A stretch of 44,615 nt of DNA, taken from contig JAGOOK010000012.1 of NCBI GenBank assembly GCA_017992555.1, forward strand, positions 1 to 44,615. The letters are read 5' to 3'. A program made the position numbers and the translations under genes. Below the pieces are notes generated by a model. It searched no databases and had not been told where the DNA came from. It saw only the letters and a list, made by a program, of their open reading frames with translations. Positions 39,814 to 44,615 of this stretch are shown here, piece after piece. Position 1 is the stretch's first letter; each line of letters begins with the position of its first letter. Origin of the DNA: Caldisericia bacterium. GTDB lineage: Bacteria > Caldisericota > Caldisericia > JAAYUI01.

Positions 39814-40709
39814 CAGGCCTCCTTGACTCCAACAGCCAGCCTGTCCAGTATTGTTTTTGGTTTGACCCTGTTCAGGTTGAAGCCGAGATCCTTTTCATCA
39901 ATTCCTATCGCCAGTCCGATGACTTGCGGGAGGTAAAGGACGGGCAGATCAATCGGTTCACCTATCTCTTTCTCGGCCTTTTTCTGGTTCCCCTCGTACT
40001 GGATGTTGCAGAATGGGCAGTGGAGAACCATTGCGTCGACATTTCCTCTGGCCTTGATTCTATGCAATTTTCCTGATGCGACCTTGATTGAAGTGGTCTC
40101 CCTGATGCCAAGGATTCCACCACCACAGCATTCATTTCTGTTCATTATGATGATGCTGTTTGCGCCTGTTGCTTTTATCAGTGCATCAAGAGTTGTTGGT
40201 GCTTCGGGGTTGTCAAAGTGCTTGAATGTTTCGCTTGGCTTGAGGTAGTGGCAACCTGCATGGCTTACAAAATTTATTCCGGTGAGGGGTCTTTTTACTG
40301 CTTGCGAGATTTTTTCCGGGCCAATCTTTTCATGGAGTAACCTTGTGAAGTGCCATACCTTTGTGTCGCCAGTGTATGGTTTTGAGCCTGATTTCTCAAG
40401 CGTTGCGTTGATCCTTCTCCTAAGTTCTTTATCGTGTGCAAGCTCGACGGAGGCCTCGGAGAGAGTTGAGTTGCAGGCTGAGCAGAGAGTTACAAGTTCA
40501 AGACCCATATCCGAGGCTTTTGCCAGGGTGTTTGCAGACATTGCAAGGCAGGCATCCCTGTTGACATTGCGCATTGGCATTCCGCAGCAGGATGGTTCGT
40601 TGATGTCAACAAATTCTATTCCAAAGGCTTCGGCCACTTTCCTTGCGGAAAGTTCGTAGTTGAGCGCCCTGGCGGGAATTGTACAACCTGTGAAGAGGGC
40701 ATATTTCAT
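39813..40709 (-). CDS. hdrB: Heterodisulfide reductase subunit B (HdrB)
   Basis: A 298-residue protein with two CCG domains, each binding part of a non-cubane [4Fe-4S] cluster at which disulfide is reduced. N-terminal: FTGCTIPARA, EPSCCGMPM and TLCSACNSTL. C-terminal: SHAGCHYLKPS, NECCGGGILG and LHCPFCNIQYEGNQ. All ligand cysteines are present, so a catalytically competent HdrB is expected. Bacteria lack CoM-CoB disulfide, so the physiological substrate is unknown. The start overlaps the hdrC stop as ATGA. Confidence 0.93.
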   Translation of the reverse strand: MKYALFTGCTIPARALNYELSARKVAEAFGIEFVDINEPSCCGMPMRNVNRDACLAMSANTLAKASDMGLELVTLCSACNSTLSEASVELAHDKELRRRINATLEKSGSKPYTGDTKVWHFTRLLHEKIGPEKISQAVKRPLTGINFVSHAGCHYLKPSETFKHFDNPEAPTTLDALIKATGANSIIIMNRNECCGGGILGIRETTSIKVASGKLHRIKARGNVDAMVLHCPFCNIQYEGNQKKAEKEIGEPIDLPVLYLPQVIGLAIGIDEKDLGFNLNRVKPKTILDRLAVGVKEA

Positions 40710-41218
40710 TGTGCAGCCCCTTTCAGTTCTTCCTTCTCCAGGATCGCATTTACGGTTTCTTTTGAATTGGACACTGGTGGAAGCCCTATTTTTTCACGTT
40801 TCTTGTTGTCAAAATCCGTGATTTCGTACATTCTGCCAAAATTTGAAAGAACATCAATCTGTGCGTTGTATGAAGGGTGCATGTGGCCTTCTCTTGTTGC
40901 CATGTTTTTGAGTGCGAACATGAGGTCTGTGATACCAACATCTTGGGGGCACCTCTCCTGGCAGGTGTAGCAGTAGGTGCAAAGCCAGATTGCCTCAGAT
41001 TTCAAGACCTCTTCCTTCATACCAAGAATGACCATTCTGATTATTTTTCTTGGATTGTAATCTTCGTCAACTGCCCTTATCGGGCACGAAGCAGTGCATG
41101 TTCCACATTGGAAACAACTCTTGATTCTTTCACCGCCTACCTCTTTTGCGACCTGATATTTGAAACTGGGATCAAGCTTGGAGATTGGTAGGGTTGGTCT
41201 GTCAGCATTTTGACTCAC
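40706..41218 (-). CDS. hdrC: Heterodisulfide reductase subunit C (HdrC)
   Basis: A 170-residue iron-sulfur protein transferring electrons from HdrA to HdrB. Two [4Fe-4S] motifs are clear: CFQCGTCTASCP (about residues 35-46) and CTYCYTCQERCP (about 80-91), spaced as in HdrC. There is no membrane segment, so this is the soluble HdrABC form rather than HdrDE. The GTG start follows AAGGGGG at seven bases. It is the first gene of the operon, behind a putative promoter at 41310-41283 and a leader of about 58 bases. Confidence 0.93.
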   Translation of the reverse strand: MSQNADRPTLPISKLDPSFKYQVAKEVGGERIKSCFQCGTCTASCPIRAVDEDYNPRKIIRMVILGMKEEVLKSEAIWLCTYCYTCQERCPQDVGITDLMFALKNMATREGHMHPSYNAQIDVLSNFGRMYEITDFDNKKREKIGLPPVSNSKETVNAILEKEELKGAAQ

Positions 41219-41282
41219 ACCAAAGCCCCCTTTCGGATTGATAAAGATAAATAAGATTGATTGGAAACATCTTTCACTTGAT

Positions 41283-41310
41283 AGTCTAGGTTCCTTGGGA
41301 ACTAAGTCAA
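41283..41310 (-). promoter_or_regulatory. Putative promoter of the hdr/mvh operon with a small inverted repeat in the spacer
   Basis: On the minus strand TTGACT (41310-41305), a 16-base spacer and TAGACT (41288-41283) form a moderate promoter. The spacer holds GTTCC-CAA-GGAAC, a perfect 5-bp inverted repeat centred between the two boxes, a common place for repressor or MerR-type activator sites. No regulator gene is adjacent. Confidence 0.45.
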
Positions 41311-41387
41311 TAAGTCATGAAAATTCATTGTGAATTTGTGATACTTAATATTCAACCTGATGTGTACAATTTCACATTGGTTTTTGG

Positions 41388-41921
41388 ATGGTTGACAAAA
41401 AAACCGGTAAAAACTTCAAAGTAAACCAAAGATTAAATACCCATTCTAAAGGGAGCGAAGTTGACCTTCTGTCCAATTCTTCTAAGATGGTCTACATGGA
41501 AGAGAATGTCCAGAAACAGACGTCCAAACAGGCACCAGAAGAAAATGAAGTGCTTTATAGTGTGATCGCCCACATATCCCTTGGCATTGTTGGTATTGCA
41601 GTGTTATCAGGCATGATTGCCTCTGTAAAGGACAGCAAATTTGCCCACGATCACTCTGTGTTTTCGGTTATAAACGGTGTTTTGACCCTTGTTGTGATGT
41701 TTTCCTGGTACTATCTTTTTTTGGGTCTAGGTGCACTCATGGGTCAACAAGCAATCTATGAATGGTATACAATGGGTATGATGTTATTCGTGATAGCATC
41801 GTTTGGAGGGGCTCTTTATTCAGCGATCATAGCATCACTTGGGAAAATACCTTTTGTGCCATGGGTTTATCCGATTGCCAACAGATTTTTCAAGATTGAT
41901 ACACAGAAACCTCAGAGCTGA
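41388..41921 (+). CDS. Small three-pass membrane protein of unknown function
   Basis: A 177-residue protein. The first 60 residues are hydrophilic and charged (VDKKTGKNFKVNQRLNTHSK), followed by three hydrophobic segments: IAHISLGIVGIAVLSGMIA, VINGVLTLVVMFSWYYLFLG and MMLFVIASFGGALYSAIIA. No known motif is recognised; DUF4870-like proteins have comparable topology but I cannot confirm membership. A later start at ATG 41490 (MVYMEENVQKQ) would remove the charged leader and give a more usual small membrane protein. TACAAT at 41365-41370 may be a -10. It diverges from the hdr operon and its 3' end overlaps the convergent gene by 10 bases. Confidence 0.6.
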   Translation: MVDKKTGKNFKVNQRLNTHSKGSEVDLLSNSSKMVYMEENVQKQTSKQAPEENEVLYSVIAHISLGIVGIAVLSGMIASVKDSKFAHDHSVFSVINGVLTLVVMFSWYYLFLGLGALMGQQAIYEWYTMGMMLFVIASFGGALYSAIIASLGKIPFVPWVYPIANRFFKIDTQKPQS

Positions 41922-42649
41922 TGCTTCTTGGTTGAAATGGTTTTGATGGCTATATTGCCAATCTTAGTCACCAATTGAAGGAAGCCTGTTCCGTTACCAA
42001 GGGTCCCATAGGCCCTGGTTCTTGCATCCTGTTTTGTGCCATCCTCTGATTCCAGGGTTATTTGTCCGGTCGAGGCTGCTGCATTGAATTTAAGGTCTGG
42101 ATCTGTGAGCGTTGCTTTTATCGTTCCGGTAAGTGACTCTATTTTGTTTGGTGAATCTGTGGACAAGACCCCTAAAAAATCAATATCTCCGGTATAGCTG
42201 TATATGGACACTGAACCGCAAAAATCTTTTACAATGCACTCAGCGCCTGAAAGAAGCATTTTTAGTTTGCCTATGCACTGGGAGACGATCGCTTTGCCAG
42301 ACCCCACCTGCAAGTTAGCAGAACCATTGGTGCCTTCCACAGAGAGGGAACCTGAATATACATTTGCTTTTAGATCGCATTTTTGTGGAACTTTTAAAAG
42401 GATATTGCCAGTTGGCCAGCCTTTTTTAAGGGAATAACCTATCCATGCGTATATCCATTGAAACCAGTTCGCCTTGTATGAGTAGGACAATATGAGTTTT
42501 TCATCTTCCTGTAGGGACTTGAAAGCCATGTTCCTAAAATTTCCAGATGCCTCTATGTCCTGTCTGTCCTCACCCTGGATGTGAAGTTTCCCGGAGTCAA
42601 GCTTTATGTGTATTTCTTTGTTGAAGGGGAATTTTTCCAGTTGTTCCAT
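41912..42649 (-). CDS. DUF4097-like beta-repeat protein
   Basis: A 245-residue protein made almost entirely of short beta strands in the pattern of the DUF4097 (putative adhesin) family. Recurrent phrases such as LDSGKLHIQGEDRQ, VYSGSLSVEGTNGSANLQVGSG, SYTGDIDFLG and AASTGQITLESEDG suggest successive rungs of a parallel beta-helix. There is no signal peptide; such proteins are often cytoplasmic or cotranscribed with PspC-like stress genes, but no such partner is present. It is preceded by a palindrome over its likely promoter. Function unknown. Confidence 0.65.
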   Translation of the reverse strand: MEQLEKFPFNKEIHIKLDSGKLHIQGEDRQDIEASGNFRNMAFKSLQEDEKLILSYSYKANWFQWIYAWIGYSLKKGWPTGNILLKVPQKCDLKANVYSGSLSVEGTNGSANLQVGSGKAIVSQCIGKLKMLLSGAECIVKDFCGSVSIYSYTGDIDFLGVLSTDSPNKIESLTGTIKATLTDPDLKFNAAASTGQITLESEDGTKQDARTRAYGTLGNGTGFLQLVTKIGNIAIKTISTKKHQL

Positions 42650-42686
42650 AGTTTAAGGCTAACCATTAGAAGAATGTTCACAAGGT

Positions 42687-42714
42687 TTTATAGTTGAAAT
42701 TGGGGTTCAACTAT
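42687..42714 (-). promoter_or_regulatory. Palindrome overlapping the likely promoter of the DUF4097-like gene
   Basis: ATAGTTGAA (42690-42698) and TTCAACTAT (42706-42714) are perfect 9-bp inverted repeats with a 7-base centre. On the minus strand the distal arm runs directly into TATAAA (42692-42687), a good -10, while no good -35 is seen where one is expected. That layout suits an activator-dependent or repressed promoter. No T-run follows on either strand, so it is not an intrinsic terminator of pfkA. Confidence 0.5.
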
Positions 42715-42742
42715 TGGCGGTGTTGTGCTCTAAACATTACGA

Positions 42743-43699
42743 TCAATCGTGAAGCTGGTAGGCCAGTTTGAGCAATTCCTCATCGGGTTTTTTCAATTTA
42801 CCAATAACCAGGTTGGATGGGGTGAAGGCCGGTTTGCCATCAATAAAGCCGACGACACAATCAGCGCGCCCTTCCAATGCAGCATCAACAGCCAGTGAGC
42901 CAAGTTTTGAGGCGTGCAATCTGTCAAATGATGTTGGACTTCCGCCTCTCTGGATGTAACCAAGGATTGAGACATAGGGATCTATGCCGGTCCGTTCTGC
43001 AATTTCCAGCGCGAGCCATTTTGCATGGCCGGCTCCCTCGGCAAGCACGATTATATGGTGGTGTTTCTTCTTGTCCCTGCTTTTTATGACCCTCAATGCC
43101 ACTTCATTCAGATCAACCTTGTATTCTGGAACAAGGATAGTGTCTGCGCCACAGGAAAGGCCGCTATAAAGTGCTAGGAAACCAGAGTCTCTTCCCATGA
43201 CTTCGACGATAAAGGTTCTTTCGTGCGATGTGGCCGTGATCCTGATTTTGTCTATCGCCCAAACGGCAGTGTTTACTGCGGTATCAAAACCAATGGTAAA
43301 GTCTGTTCCCACGAGGTCATTATCGATTGTTGAAGGTATCCCAATTGTTTTTACGCCCTGCATTGCCAGTGCATGGAGGCCAGTTTGGGTGCCATTTCCA
43401 CCAACAGCAAACACGTAGTCGATGCCTCTTTCCATAATGTTGCTGGCGGCCTTCTTTTGAAATTCCTCTGATTTGAACTCTTCGGAGCGGCTGGAACGCA
43501 ATATTGTCCCGCCCATCTCGAGTATTCCACCGACGTCCCTTGCCTGGAGTGGCTCGATACACCCATCAAGCAGGCCCTTATAGCCATACTTTATTCCAAA
43601 AACCTCATGGCCGAGAGAAAGGGCTTTTCTTGTAACCGCTCTTACTGCAGCGTTCATACCCGGGGCGTCCCCACCCGATGTTAAAATGGCAATCTTCAT
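42743..43699 (-). CDS. pfkA: 6-phosphofructokinase with altered GGDG motif
   Basis: A 318-residue PFK-A family enzyme of glycolysis. ATG 43699 gives MKIAILTSGGDAPGMNAAVRA, the standard N-terminus, and overlaps the upstream stop as ATGA. Typical motifs are PSTIDNDLVGTDFTIGFDTA (catalytic Asp in TIDND), THERTF-like SHERTFIVEVMGRDSG, and LGYIQRGGSPTSFDRLHASK. The nucleotide-site motif normally GGDGT/S reads GGNGTQTG: the Mg-ATP-coordinating Asp (E. coli Asp103) is Asn (codon AAT). The next Gly, associated with ATP rather than pyrophosphate use, is kept. Donor preference is therefore uncertain. Confidence 0.92.
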   Translation of the reverse strand: MKIAILTSGGDAPGMNAAVRAVTRKALSLGHEVFGIKYGYKGLLDGCIEPLQARDVGGILEMGGTILRSSRSEEFKSEEFQKKAASNIMERGIDYVFAVGGNGTQTGLHALAMQGVKTIGIPSTIDNDLVGTDFTIGFDTAVNTAVWAIDKIRITATSHERTFIVEVMGRDSGFLALYSGLSCGADTILVPEYKVDLNEVALRVIKSRDKKKHHHIIVLAEGAGHAKWLALEIAERTGIDPYVSILGYIQRGGSPTSFDRLHASKLGSLAVDAALEGRADCVVGFIDGKPAFTPSNLVIGKLKKPDEELLKLAYQLHD

Positions 43700-44615
43700 T
43701 CGATATTGTCCTTTGTTTTTGTCGTGGCAATATAAATCATGAGGACAATATTTGCAAGTAACAGTGACCATATCTCACTAAAGGGCAGCGCATATACTCC
43801 TGAAGATGTTTGTGCTATTGGGACAAGGCTGCCACCAAAAAAGAACAGTCTGATAAAAAGGCTTGTCAGGGTTGTTACAACGAGGCTTCCTGATGCCTTG
43901 AACAAGAGCCCCAATGCGATGCCGAAAAGGAACCATTGGAGCAAAAGTATCCACGTCTCCCCAACTCCAACAGGGTTCCAGATCCAGATCAGTGTGGTGA
44001 CATTGAAGAGCATGAAGAGAATGGCCTGGATGATTATTGAAACAGGGGTGCCAAAGAGCCCTTTGATTTTTGTTTGTATGTAACCCCTGAAAAAGATTTC
44101 GGATGCAAAACTGACCAATACCAAGTAAAGCAAGGAGAACAACAAATCCATATCGAGTGCAGGGAAAGACATTCCAAAACCCATGACCCTTGCGCCCATT
44201 ATGATCGGGCCAAAAATACCAGCAAGTATGAAGCAACCCCAGAAGGTTGCTATTGATATGGTCGAACCAAAGATTTGTCTTCCAAAATTCCTTATTGTGA
44301 GGCCAAAAGACCTGAGCGAGTATCTTTCACACAAGGCAATAATCAGAATGATAAACGAGGCTGTTATCGCATCGCCCCATTCACCGCCAGAGAACCATTT
44401 TATCGCCGTTCTTTGGATGAGGATGATCAAAAAATAGAAACTTATAAATACGATTTGTCTAATGTTTTGGCTGGGCTTGAATCCCACAAGCGTCATGAAT
44501 GCAGATTGCGCATAAACCAGATATGCGCTTCCCAACAGGACCGAGTAGGAAAAGAGAATGCTTATCCATTCATTTCTGGAAAAAGACACCAGCAGGGCAA
44601 GAACTGATGCAAGAG
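43696..44615 (-). CDS. CPBP-like membrane protein, catalytic motifs degenerate (5' end outside window)
   Basis: A polytopic membrane protein with about eight hydrophobic segments. A GTG at 44589 could start it (297 residues), but the frame stays open and hydrophobic to the window edge (LASVLALL before the GTG), so the true start may lie outside. The segment SEIFFRGYIQTKIKGLFG matches motif 1 of the CPBP/CAAX-protease family (EExxxRG), yet the first Glu is Ser. Motif 2 (FxxxH) reads FMLFN, with Asn for His. It is probably not an active protease, or uses other residues. It is coupled to pfkA by a 4-base overlap. Confidence 0.7.
   Translation of the reverse strand, partial: LASVLALLVSFSRNEWISILFSYSVLLGSAYLVYAQSAFMTLVGFKPSQNIRQIVFISFYFLIILIQRTAIKWFSGGEWGDAITASFIILIIALCERYSLRSFGLTIRNFGRQIFGSTISIATFWGCFILAGIFGPIIMGARVMGFGMSFPALDMDLLFSLLYLVLVSFASEIFFRGYIQTKIKGLFGTPVSIIIQAILFMLFNVTTLIWIWNPVGVGETWILLLQWFLFGIALGLLFKASGSLVVTTLTSLFIRLFFFGGSLVPIAQTSSGVYALPFSEIWSLLLANIVLMIYIATTKTKDNIE

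Noticed and set aside
1-44615. CRISPR array, insertion sequence or prophage
   Set aside because: No regularly spaced repeats, transposase, integrase or phage-type genes were seen. The two XRE regulators alone are not evidence of a phage.

Overview
The window comes from an anaerobic, probably hydrogen-metabolising bacterium with mid-range GC. It encodes bacterial S2, EF-Ts, RRF, DnaB and the MEP isoprenoid pathway. Alongside these is a large operon of heterodisulfide-reductase (Hdr) and [NiFe]-hydrogenase (Mvh) genes of the kind used for flavin-based electron bifurcation. The order dxr-rseP-ispG, with no bamA/skp/lpx genes after rseP, is unlike Proteobacteria and closer to Firmicutes, Thermotogae and other deep lineages. 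I cannot name the phylum from the sequence alone.

Layout. 1-1085 (+): sulfur-relay cluster (TusA-like 3' end, then DsrE-, DsrF- and DsrH-like proteins). 1086-1362: regulatory gap before rpsB. 1363-10485 (+): tightly packed housekeeping operon rpsB-tsf-pyrH-frr-uppS-cdsA-dxr-rseP-ispG-hflX. 10538-14071 (+): very large exported subtilase. 14134-14478 (+): small XRE-type regulator with an operator-like palindrome. 14475-17800 (-): cobO-meaB-cobalamin-binding subunit-pckA, a methylmalonyl-CoA/C4 module. 17880-18287 (+): FtsB/DivIC-like protein. 18338-18413 (+): tRNA with CAU anticodon. 18506-18886 (+): second XRE-type regulator. 18887-25310 (-): methyltransferase, exported DUF4091-type protein and hybrid histidine kinase, translationally coupled. 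25394-26734 (+): dnaB. 26785-29627 (+): ECF sigma factor followed by three membrane or exported proteins. 29624-30535 (-): orphan protein. 30627-41218 (-): hdrC-hdrB-NAD(P)/FAD oxidoreductase-polyferredoxin-MvhD-like-hdrA (double length)-mvhD-mvhG-mvhA-maturation protease. 41388-41921 (+): small membrane protein. 41912-42649 (-): DUF4097-like protein. 42743-44615 (-): pfkA and a CPBP-like membrane protein that runs off the window.

How the genes fit together. The Hdr/Mvh operon adds a CooF-like polyferredoxin and an FNOR-like flavoprotein to the usual H2-oxidising bifurcation core. I infer a complex linking H2, a disulfide or similar acceptor, ferredoxin and NAD(P). The B12 module (adenosyltransferase, G-protein chaperone, B12-binding subunit) with PEP carboxykinase points to C3/C4 interconversion through methylmalonyl-CoA. 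The catalytic mutase subunit is not in the window.

Two themes recur. Several transcription-unit first genes (cobO, the FtsB-like gene, the methyltransferase, dnaB, the first XRE gene) have a -10 box 5 to 10 nt before the start codon and no Shine-Dalgarno, which suggests leaderless mRNAs, while operon-internal genes often have clear Shine-Dalgarno sites. Convergent gene pairs overlap or abut, and the best intrinsic terminator in the window (for pckA) lies inside the opposing XRE gene. No CRISPR array, insertion sequence, transposase or integrase was seen. No gene-free stretch exceeds 300 bases; the longest is 1086-1362 (277 bases).
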